Made by a program: the position numbers and the translations under genes | From: Flavobacteriaceae bacterium | Lineage (GTDB): Bacteria > Bacteroidota > Bacteroidia > Flavobacteriales > Flavobacteriaceae | Length of the DNA stretch: 64,000 bases | Direction: 5' to 3' | Assembly: GCA_018646605.1 (NCBI GenBank) | Contig: JABGUL010000033.1 | Coordinates: forward strand, 33,125-97,124 | Part shown: in pieces, positions 1 to 8,122 of the stretch | Layout of the letters: every line of letters starts with the position of its first letter | Position numbering within the stretch: position 1 is the stretch's first letter | The notes under the pieces: generated by a model | Told to the model about the DNA's origin: nothing | Seen by the model: the letters and a program-made list of their open reading frames with translations, nothing else | Databases searched by the model: none

Positions 1-289
1 GTTTTTCACAAAAGACATGAAGCCCCTTTTTAAGGCAATAGATGCTTTGCTCTGCATGAAAATTTGAAGGAGAAACCAAGATCACTGCATCTAGATCTAT
101 TGTTTCCACCATTTTTTTAATGTCGGTAAAGCAGTTGGTTACACCCAACTTTTCTTTTGCTTTTTTTAGCTCCTCTTCCGAATGGCTACATACTGCAATT
201 AGGCTAGCGTTTTTTGTAGAAGTAATATTTTCTGCGTGTGTAAATCCCAAGCGACCCAAACCCACAACTCCAACTCGAATTTTATTCAT
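1..289 (-). CDS. Gfo/Idh/MocA family oxidoreductase, N-terminal part (runs off the window)
   Basis: Reading the minus strand from the ATG at 289 gives about 96 residues of a Rossmann-fold dehydrogenase. It begins MNKIRVGVVGLGRLG, with the GxGxxG dinucleotide-binding loop, continues through a D-A-V-x-L-V-S-P segment, and ends in HVFCEK, the start of the family's EKP motif. Members oxidise or reduce sugars, inositols and related alcohols with NAD(P). The substrate cannot be told from this half domain. The gene is cut by the window edge, so it is not a pseudogene on this evidence. A TATATTTG promoter box lies 22 bases upstream of the start. Confidence 0.85.
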   Translation of the reverse strand, partial: MNKIRVGVVGLGRLGFTHAENITSTKNASLIAVCSHSEEELKKAKEKLGVTNCFTDIKKMVETIDLDAVILVSPSNFHAEQSIYCLKKGLHVFCEK

Positions 290-310
290 TTATAGTTATT
301 CTGATGAAAC

Positions 311-318
311 CAAATATA
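311..318 (-). promoter_or_regulatory. Bacteroidota -7 box for the Gfo/Idh/MocA gene
   Basis: The minus strand reads TATATTTG, a full match to the Bacteroidota sigma-ABfr -7 consensus TANNTTTG, 22 bases before the ATG at 289. No good -33 TTTG is visible at the expected distance. Confidence 0.5.
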
Positions 319-366
319 GTAATAAAAGAATTTCAGTTTATTTTTTAAATAACAGTCATTTAACAG

Positions 367-717
367 TTATTTCCTATCGTCCTCCCAAACCAATATTTCA
401 TTTCTCCGTTCGGCAAAAAAACCAGAACATTTTCCATCCCCCATTCCTGTGATACCTCCGTTGGGAGCACATATCAGGGTACATTCATCATCATACAATT
501 CACTAAAAAAATCGCAGCAGTATTGTGGGAAGAAGTAAACTGTTTTTCCTTCAAAGGTATACCGATAAACTTTTGCTGGCGGATTCCGAACCTCTTCTTT
601 TTGTATGGCTGCTATCTTTTGTGTTATGCAATCAGGGGTTTTTACGGACCCTTCTTCTTTGTTACAATTAAAAAAAAGGAGGGTGAGAAGAAGATAAAGG
701 ATAGGCGAATGTTTCAT
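367..717 (-). CDS. Small lipoprotein, DUF6970-like
   Basis: This 116-residue protein starts with a lipoprotein signal peptide: a hydrophobic stretch LYLLLTLLFFNC whose Cys18 would be lipidated. The mature part has a K-V-Y-R-Y...G-K-T-V-Y-F-F-P core and conserved cysteines in YCCDFFSELYD and LICAPNGG, followed by GDGKC. The pattern resembles a family of small Bacteroidota lipoproteins that I recall as DUF6970; the biochemical function is unknown. The cysteine pairs suggest disulfides in the periplasm or at the outer membrane. It begins 19 bases after the umuD stop on the same strand, so it may be co-transcribed with umuCD, but nothing links it functionally to DNA repair. Confidence 0.7.
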   Translation of the reverse strand: MKHSPILYLLLTLLFFNCNKEEGSVKTPDCITQKIAAIQKEEVRNPPAKVYRYTFEGKTVYFFPQYCCDFFSELYDDECTLICAPNGGITGMGDGKCSGFFAERRNEILVWEDDRK

Positions 718-736
718 GAGCAGCTACACTTTTAAA

Positions 737-1168
737 TCATAATTTTTTGACCACATAGGTCACCACTCCCCAGATAATCAATTCGTTTTCTTCGGTAATT
801 TTTATGGGTTGGTATTTGGGATTTTCAGGGATTAGAAGGATCTCGTCTTGGGTTACTTTAAGGCGTTTTACGGTAAATTCTCCATCAATAAAACAGATGG
901 CAATTTTGTTGTCTGCAGGTTCAAGGCTGCGGTCAATGACTAATAAATCTCCATCATCCAAACCGGCTCCTTGCATGGATTCACCAGCAACCCGCGCATA
1001 AAAAGTAGCTTCTTCATTCCGAACCACCTCTTGGTCAATACTGATGCGTAATTCTTTAAAATCATCTGCAGGAGAAGGAAAACCGGCGGAAATACCTTCT
1101 TGTGCCCAGTGCATTTTTTTGTGGTGCTCTTGATCGGGGTGAAAGAAAACTAATTTTTTTGATTCCAT
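737..1168 (-). CDS. umuD: UmuD-like S24 autoproteolytic subunit of DNA polymerase V
   Basis: This 143-residue protein has no N-terminal helix-turn-helix, which separates it from LexA. It carries the self-cleavage site ISAGFPSPADDF (Ala28-Gly29), the nucleophile Ser64 in GESM and the general base Lys101 in TVKRL. The spacing matches E. coli UmuD (24/25, 60, 97) with a constant offset of about four residues. UmuD is cleaved when RecA filaments form on damaged DNA, and UmuD' then joins UmuC. It follows umuC by 2 bases on the same strand, the reverse of the usual umuD-umuC order. Regulation is probably SOS-like, but I see no recognisable operator. Confidence 0.93.
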   Translation of the reverse strand: MESKKLVFFHPDQEHHKKMHWAQEGISAGFPSPADDFKELRISIDQEVVRNEEATFYARVAGESMQGAGLDDGDLLVIDRSLEPADNKIAICFIDGEFTVKRLKVTQDEILLIPENPKYQPIKITEENELIIWGVVTYVVKKL

Positions 1169-1170
1169 AT

Positions 1171-2430
1171 TTATTTTACAATAATGACTTCGTTGAGTTC
1201 TGTAGTGAACCGCTGCGATAAATGTTCTTGTCTCATTTTCCAGGTCCGCTTTAAATCTTGATTTCCCAGTTTTATGCGATGTGGCCCAAAGCGTTTGTGA
1301 ATTTTGTCGAAGCTTTGCATGACGGCCAAATGCTTTTCGTTATTATTTTGAAAAAGAGTTAATTGACGTTCTTCTGTAGGGACTAGTCCCATGATCATCA
1401 CTCCTGCTTTTTTATAATGAATTCCTTCTCTGAACATTTTTTTTAAGCCCATGATGGCGTATTTGCTTAAGGTAATGCTTGAATTAGTTGCATGGGGTAG
1501 GGGTAACACACAGCTATTACGATAGGGAATACTTCCTTTTTTATGGGGATCACTTTTTACAAAAACTAAGAGTGCATTACAACTACTTTGCTGTTTGCGC
1601 ATTTTTTCCGCACAGCTTGTGGCAAAGGTTGAGATGCGTTCTTCTAAATCTGAATAACGAGTCAGTGTCCCTTCAAAACTTCGGGTCGTGGCAATTCCTT
1701 TTTTGGGAGGCGTAATTTCTTCGAGTTGTATGGAGGGAATTCCTGATAAATCTTTTTTTAACCGCAAACCCAAGACACTCATGTGTTTTCGTACCCATTC
1801 GTCAGGGAGTTGTGTGAATTGCAAGGCGTTGGCAACTCCAATGGTTTCTAAGCGTTTTCTGTGTTGCCTGCCTATACCCCAAACGTCACCTATTTCTGTC
1901 CACTTCAAGGCTTTAATTCTTTTTTCTTCGGTGTCAATACAATAAACCCCTCGGGTGCGGGCAGCAAATTTTTTAGCAATTTTATTGGCGATTTTAGCTA
2001 AGGCTTTTGTGGGTGCCATCCCTACAGAGACAGGAATACCTGTCCATTGCCTTACTTGCTTACGCATTCGATACCCCTCTTGTTCTAAATCAAATAAATC
2101 AAAACCTTTGAATTGTAAGAAAGCCTCATCGATACTGTAAACCTCTATGTTGGGAGTATATTTTTCTAGTATCGTCATTACCCGACTGCTCATGTCGCCA
2201 TAGAGGGGATAGTTGGAAGAAAACACTTTAATGCCTTGTTGCTTAAATTGTTGTTTGTATTGAAAAGCAGGAGCTCCCATGGGAATACCTAATGCTTTGG
2301 CTTCATTGCTTCGCGCAATCACACAGCCGTCATTATTGGAGAGGATGACCACGGGCTTGCCTTCCCATTGCGGTTGAAATACCCGCTCACAGGAGGCGTA
2401 AAAATTATTACAATCAACGAGTGCAAACAT
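1171..2430 (-). CDS. umuC: UmuC-like Y-family DNA polymerase (Pol V catalytic subunit)
   Basis: From the ATG at 2430 the protein is 419 residues, close to E. coli UmuC (422). It opens MFALVDCNNFYASCER, the Y-family palm motif with the metal-binding Asp, and later has VYSIDEAFL with the catalytic Asp-Glu pair. Helix-hairpin-helix and little-finger regions follow. The reading frame stays open 62 codons further upstream to 2616, but that extension is basic and hydrophobic, unlike any family member, and would overlap the divergent sucA start, so I chose 2430. It bypasses DNA lesions together with UmuD'. It is the first gene of a umuC-umuD pair, with the next gene starting 2 bases after its stop. 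Confidence 0.93.
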   Translation of the reverse strand: MFALVDCNNFYASCERVFQPQWEGKPVVILSNNDGCVIARSNEAKALGIPMGAPAFQYKQQFKQQGIKVFSSNYPLYGDMSSRVMTILEKYTPNIEVYSIDEAFLQFKGFDLFDLEQEGYRMRKQVRQWTGIPVSVGMAPTKALAKIANKIAKKFAARTRGVYCIDTEEKRIKALKWTEIGDVWGIGRQHRKRLETIGVANALQFTQLPDEWVRKHMSVLGLRLKKDLSGIPSIQLEEITPPKKGIATTRSFEGTLTRYSDLEERISTFATSCAEKMRKQQSSCNALLVFVKSDPHKKGSIPYRNSCVLPLPHATNSSITLSKYAIMGLKKMFREGIHYKKAGVMIMGLVPTEERQLTLFQNNNEKHLAVMQSFDKIHKRFGPHRIKLGNQDLKRTWKMRQEHLSQRFTTELNEVIIVK

Positions 2431-2460
2431 GTCGAAAAAGGTATTAAAATGTTCCTTAAT

Positions 2461-2504
2461 AAAGAGGGGTTTTAAAAAAAGTTTTCCCCTTTTTAAGCCT
2501 CTTT
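2461..2504. other. AT-rich inverted repeat in the umuC leader
   Basis: AAAGAGG (2461-2467) can pair with CCTCTTT (2498-2504). An alternative inner pairing joins GGGG (2466-2469) with CCCC (2486-2489). The two stems share bases, so they exclude each other. It lies 31 bases upstream of umuC, in the umuC/sucA divergent spacer. It could be an operator or leader structure, or chance in A/T-tract DNA. Confidence 0.25.
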
Positions 2505-2577
2505 TTTTGTGGCGAAAAAATTGATATATAAAACACGTATTTTTTAAGAAATAAAGACCCACTTTAGGCAAAAGTTG

Positions 2578-2585
2578 TAATTTTG
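2578..2585 (+). promoter_or_regulatory. -7 box for sucAB
   Basis: TAATTTTG matches TANNTTTG and lies 29 bases before the sucA ATG at 2615. The -33 region is weak. The position gives a short 5' leader of roughly 25 bases. Confidence 0.45.
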
Positions 2586-2614
2586 ACATTAAGATTTTAG
2601 TATCAAACCATTGC

Positions 2615-5383
2615 ATGGATAATTATTCGTTTTTAAACGCTGCGCATACTGCACATTTTGCAGAACTATATGATCAATATTTACAGCAACCAGATAGTGT
2701 AGAGCCCAGTTGGAGAGCTTTTTTTCAAGGATTTGACTTTGGAATGGAAAATAATGGTGGTGCAGCTGTTAATTCTCAAGTAGAGGTGCCGGAGCAGGTA
2801 CAAAAAGAATTCCGTGTCGTAAAGTTGATTGATGGATATCGTACCCGTGGGCATTTATTTACAAAAACAAATCCTGTTCGTGATCGAAGAAAATACACTC
2901 CTACATTAGATATTGAAAATTTCGGTTTGTCTCAAGGCGACTTAGCGACAGTGTTTAATGCAGGAGAAATTATGGGCATTGGCCCAAGTTCATTGCAAAC
3001 AATCATTGAGCATTTACAAAAAATTTACTGTGATTCTATAGGGATTGAATATATGTATATCCGGAATCCAGAAAAATTGAATTGGATTCAGCAACGTTTG
3101 AATGTTAATGATAATCATCCCAAATTTTCAGTAGAGCAAAAGAAGCACATTCTTAAAAAACTAAACCAAGCGGTTGGTTTTGAAAATTTTCTACATACCA
3201 AATACGTTGGCCAAAAGCGCTTTTCTCTTGAAGGAGGGGAATCTCTAATTCCAGCATTAGATGCCATCGTAGAGGCAGCTGCCAATCAAGGTGTGGAAGA
3301 ATTTGTTATGGGAATGGCACACCGCGGACGATTAAATACCCTGACCAATATTTTTGGAAAGTCAAGTAAAGATATTTTTAGCGAGTTTGATGGAAAAGAT
3401 TACGAGGAGGTTATTTTTGATGGTGATGTAAAATACCATTTAGGATGGACTTCACAGCGTGTTACCGATAATGGGAAACACATAAACATGAATATCGCTC
3501 CTAATCCTTCACATCTCGAAACTGTAGGAGCCGTAGTGGAAGGGATTACACGTGCAAAACTGGAAAATAAATTTAAGGGAAATACGAATAAAGTTTTACC
3601 CATTATTGTTCATGGAGACGCAGCAATAGCTGGGCAAGGCTTGCCCTATGAGATTGTTCAGATGGCAGGTTTAAAAGGCTATGGTACTGGAGGTACGGTT
3701 CATATTGTTGTGAATAATCAGATAGGATTTACTACAAACTATTTAGATGCTCGAACCAGTACGTATTGTACAGATGTGGCCAAAGTGACCCTTTCCCCGG
3801 TAATGCATGTAAATTCTGATGATGCTGAAGCGGTTGTGCATGCTACTCTATTTGCGTTGGATTACAGAATGCGTTTTGGAGGCGATGTATTTATTGATCT
3901 TTTGGGTTACAGAAAATATGGTCATAATGAAGGCGACGAACCTCGATTTACCCAACCCCAATTATATAAAGCCATTGCGAAGCATCAGAACCCCAGAGAT
4001 ATCTATGCTGCCGGACTTAAAGCCGCAGGAATTATAGATGATCAATATGTTAAAACCTTAGAAAAGGAATACAAGGATTCCTTGGAACACGATCTGGAAG
4101 ACTCACGCAAAGTAAAAACAACTGTAATTACTCCGTTTATGGCGGATGAATGGAAAACTTTTGAGCGTGTCGATGAAACAGAAATGAGTAAAACTGTCTC
4201 AACGGGAGTTTCAAAAGCACTTTTAGATGCTACTGCCGAGACAATAACTTCTTTACCCAGTGAATTTAATTTTTTAAGAAAAATTGAACGTCTAATTGCT
4301 GACCGTAAAGCGATGTACTTTGATAAAAATCAGTTAGACTGGGCAATGGGTGAGCTATTAGCTTATGGTACTTTACTTCAAGAAGGGTACAACGTAAGAC
4401 TGTCTGGACAAGACGTGGAACGTGGGACATTTTCTCACCGTCACGCAGTAATTAAATCTGAAAACGCTGAGGAAGAAATTGTTTTATTAAATAGAATCAA
4501 ACCAGGAGATCAAGGTCATTTTAGTGTCTACAACTCACTTTTATCTGAATATGGTGTAATGGGATTTGATTATGGTTATGCCATGGCAAGTCCAAATACA
4601 CTGACCCTCTGGGAAGCACAGTTTGGAGATTTTTCAAATGGAGCTCAGATCATGCTTGATCAGTATATATCATCTGCTGAGGATAAATGGAAGCTTCAAA
4701 ATGGACTTGTGTTATTATTGCCTCACGGATATGAAGGGCAGGGAGCAGAACATTCTTCTGCGAGAATGGAACGCTATCTTCAGCTTTGTGCAAAAGATAA
4801 TATGTTTGTTGCCAATTGTACTACACCGGCGAATATGTTTCACATTTTGAGACGCCAAATGAAAACGAAATATCGAAAGCCTTTGGTGATCTTTACTCCA
4901 AAAAGTTTGTTGCGTCACCCGCAAGCGGTTTCTTCAAAAGAGGAATTCATGAAAGGTTCTTTTCAACCTTTAATTCTGGATGAAACGGTAACCCCAAGCG
5001 AAATTAAATCAGTAGTTTTTTGTTCAGGTAAATTCTATTACGATTTATATAAAGCAAGAGAAGAAAAAGGACGTGAGGATGTTGCGTTGATTCGTTTGGA
5101 ACAACTTTTTCCTCTGCCTGTTAATGAAATTGAGGCAGCTATAGCACAATTTGAAAATGCCAAAGATATTGTATGGGCACAAGAAGAACCGCGAAATATG
5201 GGGGCATGGAGTTTTTTACTTTTACAGTTGCCCAATGCACAACGTTTTAGACCCGCAACAAGACGCTATTATGGAGCTCCAGCAGCAGGAAGCGCAATTC
5301 GATTCCAGAGACGTCATCAACAAGTAATTGATTATGTTTTTGATCCAACACAAGATAATTTTATAAGAAAACCTAAGAAATAG
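2615..5383 (+). CDS. sucA: 2-oxoglutarate dehydrogenase E1 component
   Basis: This 922-residue thiamine-diphosphate enzyme decarboxylates 2-oxoglutarate and passes the succinyl group to the lipoyl arm of SucB in the TCA cycle. The N-terminus has the typical L-Y-x-x-Y/W-x-x-x-P-x-S-V-x-x-S-W motif. The E1 core has GMAHRGRLN, NPSHLE, HGDAAIAGQG and NNQIGFTT, the ThDP and metal-binding segments. The C-terminal transketolase-like part ends with W-A-Q-E-E-P-x-N-M-G. Length is normal for the family. sucB starts 3 bases after its stop, so the two are one operon. No E3 (lpd) gene is in the window. Confidence 0.97.
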   Translation: MDNYSFLNAAHTAHFAELYDQYLQQPDSVEPSWRAFFQGFDFGMENNGGAAVNSQVEVPEQVQKEFRVVKLIDGYRTRGHLFTKTNPVRDRRKYTPTLDIENFGLSQGDLATVFNAGEIMGIGPSSLQTIIEHLQKIYCDSIGIEYMYIRNPEKLNWIQQRLNVNDNHPKFSVEQKKHILKKLNQAVGFENFLHTKYVGQKRFSLEGGESLIPALDAIVEAAANQGVEEFVMGMAHRGRLNTLTNIFGKSSKDIFSEFDGKDYEEVIFDGDVKYHLGWTSQRVTDNGKHINMNIAPNPSHLETVGAVVEGITRAKLENKFKGNTNKVLPIIVHGDAAIAGQGLPYEIVQMAGLKGYGTGGTVHIVVNNQIGFTTNYLDARTSTYCTDVAKVTLSPVMHVNSDDAEAVVHATLFALDYRMRFGGDVFIDLLGYRKYGHNEGDEPRFTQPQLYKAIAKHQNPRDIYAAGLKAAGIIDDQYVKTLEKEYKDSLEHDLEDSRKVKTTVITPFMADEWKTFERVDETEMSKTVSTGVSKALLDATAETITSLPSEFNFLRKIERLIADRKAMYFDKNQLDWAMGELLAYGTLLQEGYNVRLSGQDVERGTFSHRHAVIKSENAEEEIVLLNRIKPGDQGHFSVYNSLLSEYGVMGFDYGYAMASPNTLTLWEAQFGDFSNGAQIMLDQYISSAEDKWKLQNGLVLLLPHGYEGQGAEHSSARMERYLQLCAKDNMFVANCTTPANMFHILRRQMKTKYRKPLVIFTPKSLLRHPQAVSSKEEFMKGSFQPLILDETVTPSEIKSVVFCSGKFYYDLYKAREEKGREDVALIRLEQLFPLPVNEIEAAIAQFENAKDIVWAQEEPRNMGAWSFLLLQLPNAQRFRPATRRYYGAPAAGSAIRFQRRHQQVIDYVFDPTQDNFIRKPKK

Positions 5384-5386
5384 ATC

Positions 5387-6598
5387 ATGATTTTAGAAAT
5401 GAAAGTTCCTTCTCCAGGAGAATCGATCACCGAAGTAGAAATTGCTCAATGGCTTGTCGCTGATGGAGATTACGTAGAAAAAGATCAAGCGATTGCAGAG
5501 GTAGATTCGGATAAGGCTACTTTAGAACTTCCAGCAGAAGTTAGTGGAACGATTACACTCAAAGCTGAGGAAGGAGATGCTGTGGCCGTAGGAGCGGTTG
5601 TCTGTTTAATTGACACCGAAGGAAAAGTTCCTGAGGGCAAAGAGAATTCCGGTGAGGATAAGCCTGTTGCTGTGGCTTCTGAATCTCCTAAAGCAGCTCC
5701 GGTTCAAGAAACTACTTATGCATCACAGACCCCTTCCCCTGCTGCAAGAAAAATTATTGCTGAAAAAGGAATGGATCCAAAGTCTATTAACGGGTCTGGT
5801 AGAGCAGGTAGAATTACAAAAGAAGATGCAGTGAAAGCGACTCCTTCCATGGGAAGCCAGCCTGATTGGGGAGCTCGTGCACAAAGTAGAACAAAACTTT
5901 CTATGTTGCGCCGTAAAGTTGCAGAGCGTCTTGTTGATGCAAAAAATGAAACTGCAATGCTCACCACTTTCAATGAAGCAGATATGGCTCCCATTTTTGC
6001 TGTTCGGAATGCACATAAAGATGCGTTTTTTGAAAAGCATGGGGTAAAACTTGGTTTTATGAGTTTTTTCACAAAAGCTGTAGTTCGAGCCTTAGGTCTC
6101 TTTCCTGATGTAAATTCTATGATGGATGGGGATTATAAAATCGCCTATGATTATTGTGATATTAGTGTAGCAGTTTCAGGTCCCAAAGGATTAATGGTTC
6201 CGGTAGTTAGAAATGCTGAAAATTTAAGCTTTAGTGGAATTGAAAAAGAAATTGGACGTTTGGCTGTTCGTGCACGTGATGGAAAAATAACAGTAGATGA
6301 TATGACAGGAGGTACTTTTACAATATCTAATGGAGGTGTTTTTGGATCTATGTTGTCAACACCTATTATAAATCCGCCCCAATCAGGAATTTTGGGAATG
6401 CACAATATTATTGAGCGACCTGTGGCGATTAATGGTAAAGTTGAGATACGTCCAATGATGTATTTGGCGTTGTCTTATGATCACCGAATTATTGATGGAA
6501 AAGAATCTGTTGGTTTTTTAGTTGCTATAAAAGAGGCTTTAGAAGATCCTTTGACTCACCTTATGGATGGAGATGTAAAAAAAGCATTTGAGTTATAA
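5387..6598 (+). CDS. sucB: Dihydrolipoyl succinyltransferase, E2 of 2-oxoglutarate dehydrogenase
   Basis: This 403-residue protein has three parts. The N-terminal lipoyl domain carries Lys43 in [14 protein letters not shown] peripheral-subunit binding domain ([10 protein letters not shown]...G-R-I-T-K-E-D-A, about 115-145) follows. The C-terminal acyltransferase domain has the catalytic SYDHRIIDG with His366 and Asp370. It transfers succinyl from the E1-bound intermediate to CoA. A Pro/Ala/Glu-rich linker joins the lipoyl and binding domains. It ends in overlapping convergence with the next gene: the two stop codons share the palindrome TTATAA at 6593-6598. Confidence 0.97.
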   Translation: MILEMKVPSPGESITEVEIAQWLVADGDYVEKDQAIAEVDSDKATLELPAEVSGTITLKAEEGDAVAVGAVVCLIDTEGKVPEGKENSGEDKPVAVASESPKAAPVQETTYASQTPSPAARKIIAEKGMDPKSINGSGRAGRITKEDAVKATPSMGSQPDWGARAQSRTKLSMLRRKVAERLVDAKNETAMLTTFNEADMAPIFAVRNAHKDAFFEKHGVKLGFMSFFTKAVVRALGLFPDVNSMMDGDYKIAYDYCDISVAVSGPKGLMVPVVRNAENLSFSGIEKEIGRLAVRARDGKITVDDMTGGTFTISNGGVFGSMLSTPIINPPQSGILGMHNIIERPVAINGKVEIRPMMYLALSYDHRIIDGKESVGFLVAIKEALEDPLTHLMDGDVKKAFEL

Positions 6599-7000
6599 CC
6601 AAAGTTTTCGATTTCGGTAATCAACAACTACTTTATTTTTTTTTAAGAAATCAGCACCAATGATACCCTCAATGGGTAAAGCCCCTTGAGATGATAATGT
6701 GGTGTTAATATGAGTTAGATCTAGCAATACAAAGCTTAACTTTCCGACTTCATGTCTTCCCAATTGTATTTTACTCTTTGCCGTCAATACAGCTTCCATT
6801 TTACCTTTACTTGCTCCTGCTGCTGCAAAAGGATCCCCTTTACTTCGTAATTTAAAGTGCTCCTGTAGTTTTGAGTGGATGCAACTAGAAGAGGCTCCCG
6901 TGTCAATAAGTAATTGACAACTGACACCATTAATATGCGCCTTGCATACAATGTGACGTGTTTTGGTCATTTGAAAAGAAACAGAAGGACGTGTTATCAT
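6593..7000 (-). CDS. Retropepsin-like aspartic protease, single domain
   Basis: The 135 residues form one retropepsin-type half. The catalytic loop is [10 protein letters not shown], with Asp33, and a later I-I-G-A-D-F-L matches the family's second conserved (I/L)-(I/L)-G-x-D-x-L motif. Such proteins work as homodimers. There is no signal peptide or membrane segment, so it is probably cytosolic. The start could instead be the ATG at residue 11 (position 6970). It has its own TACTTTTG promoter box at 7035-7042. The substrate is unknown. Confidence 0.85.
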   Translation of the reverse strand: MITRPSVSFQMTKTRHIVCKAHINGVSCQLLIDTGASSSCIHSKLQEHFKLRSKGDPFAAAGASKGKMEAVLTAKSKIQLGRHEVGKLSFVLLDLTHINTTLSSQGALPIEGIIGADFLKKNKVVVDYRNRKLWL

Positions 7001-7034
7001 TTTTACCTTAATAACTAAATTAGCTTAGCCAACA

Positions 7035-7042
7035 CAAAAGTA
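7035..7042 (-). promoter_or_regulatory. -7 box for the retropepsin-like gene
   Basis: The minus strand reads TACTTTTG, matching TANNTTTG, 35 bases upstream of the ATG at 7000. Confidence 0.5.
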
Positions 7043-7046
7043 ATTG

Positions 7047-7062
7047 TTCTGTTTAAACAGAA
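7047..7062. promoter_or_regulatory. 16-base perfect palindrome between divergent promoters
   Basis: TTCTGTTTAAACAGAA is identical to its reverse complement. It lies just upstream of the protease -7 box (7035-7042) and 19 bases before the tatD -7 box (7082-7089), where the -33 regions of both promoters would fall. The position suits a dimeric regulator. No regulator gene adjoins it. Confidence 0.5.
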
Positions 7063-7081
7063 GAGTCTTTATATAGTTAAG

Positions 7082-7089
7082 TAACTTTG
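7082..7089 (+). promoter_or_regulatory. -7 box for tatD
   Basis: TAACTTTG matches TANNTTTG, 33 bases before the tatD ATG at 7123. Confidence 0.5.
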
Positions 7090-7122
7090 TATCCTTATAA
7101 ATTCAAATAATAATATCTCAAT

Positions 7123-7905
7123 ATGCTATTGATAGACACTCACACCCATCTATATGTCGAAGCTTTTGATGAAGATCGAAGTTTAGTGTTGCAAAATGCT
7201 CAGGCTGCTGGTGTACAACATTTTTTCATTCCGGCTATTGACAGTACTTATGTTGAGCGTATGTATGCCTTGGAAGCTGCTTATCCTGCTCAAGTACATT
7301 TGATGGCTGGATTACACCCTACGCATGTTAAGGAAAATTATAAAGACGAACTCACTTTGGTGGAAGTGCAATTAAAGGCGCGAAAATTTTGTGCCATAGG
7401 TGAGATTGGTATGGATCTGTATTGGGAAAAAGAATTTATTAAAGAACAACAAGTTGCCTTTTCCCAACAGATAATATGGGCAAAAGAGTATGGGCTCCCA
7501 ATAGTAATTCATTGTCGCGATGCATTTAATGAAGTGTTTGAAGTTTTAGAGGAACATCGAGGAAATGATTTATATGGTATCTTTCATTGTTTTACAGGTA
7601 CATTGGAGGAGGCTAAGCGAGCTATTGATTTAAATTTCAAACTAGGAATAGGTGGAGTGGTGACTTTTAAGAATGGAAAGATAGACCAGTTTTTGAATGA
7701 AATCCCCTCTGAAGCTATCGTCCTGGAAACAGATGCTCCTTATTTGGCACCAGCACCCTATCGAGGAAAACGAAATGAAAGTAGTTATCTTTCTTTGATT
7801 GCAGAAAAAGTGGCTCAATGTTATGGTTTAACTGAAGATGAGATTGCTTCAATCACTACAAAAAATGCATTATCTATTTTTAAAAACCAAAAAATTAAAT
7901 TTTAG
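7123..7905 (+). CDS. tatD: TatD-family metal-dependent hydrolase/DNase
   Basis: This 260-residue TIM-barrel amidohydrolase has the metal ligands in DTHTHL (His7, His9), GEIGMDLYW, IVIHCRDAF, IFHCFTGT and ETDAPYLAP. The family includes 3'-5' exonucleases of DNA quality control and D-aminoacyl-tRNA deacylase-like members. The exact substrate of this one is not shown by sequence. Length is normal. It is a single gene with its own promoter and is followed by the tRNA-Ser gene. Confidence 0.93.
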   Translation: MLLIDTHTHLYVEAFDEDRSLVLQNAQAAGVQHFFIPAIDSTYVERMYALEAAYPAQVHLMAGLHPTHVKENYKDELTLVEVQLKARKFCAIGEIGMDLYWEKEFIKEQQVAFSQQIIWAKEYGLPIVIHCRDAFNEVFEVLEEHRGNDLYGIFHCFTGTLEEAKRAIDLNFKLGIGGVVTFKNGKIDQFLNEIPSEAIVLETDAPYLAPAPYRGKRNESSYLSLIAEKVAQCYGLTEDEIASITTKNALSIFKNQKIKF

Positions 7906-7959
7906 AAAGAAAAATATTTTTTTAGAAAGATAATTTTCCCTTTATTTGGATATAGATTA

Positions 7960-8047
7960 AGAGAGGTGGCCGAGTGGTCGAAGGCGCACGCCTGGAAAGT
8001 GTGTATACGCCAAAAGCGTATCGAGGGTTCGAATCCCTTCCTCTCTG
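7960..8047 (+). tRNA. tRNA-Ser, anticodon GGA
   Basis: The gene folds as a class II tRNA. Acceptor stem AGAGAGG (7960-7966) pairs with CCTCTCT (8040-8046), followed by discriminator G. The anticodon arm is CACGC-CTGGAAA-GTGTG with GGA in the loop. A long variable arm ATACGC/GCGTAT identifies serine. The T arm is GAGGG-TTCGAAT-CCCTT. CCA is not encoded. It reads UCC and UCU codons. Confidence 0.97.
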
Positions 8048-8050
8048 CAA

Positions 8051-8077
8051 AAAAATAATATCGTGTATATTTTTTTT
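8051..8077 (+). terminator. Possible weak terminator after tRNA-Ser
   Basis: An A/T-only imperfect hairpin (ATAT-CGTGT-ATAT, extended by A-T pairs) runs into about ten T residues directly after the tRNA. It has almost no G-C pairs, so the call is weak. Confidence 0.3.
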
Positions 8078-8122
8078 TATCTTTAAACGCATTTAATTTA
8101 AAAGAACAAACAATTATTTAAA

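Noticed and set aside
1..289. Truncated pseudogene at the left edge
   Set aside because: The frame is intact up to the window edge; it is simply cut.
737..1168. LexA repressor
   Set aside because: It has no N-terminal DNA-binding domain; length and adjacency to umuC indicate UmuD.
2431..2616. 62-codon N-terminal extension of umuC
   Set aside because: It is not family-like, overlaps the divergent sucA promoter and start, and the canonical UmuC start is at 2430.
5716..6072. Antisense ORFs of 105 and 118 codons within sucB
   Set aside because: They are shadows of a conserved gene in other frames, with no recognisable motifs.
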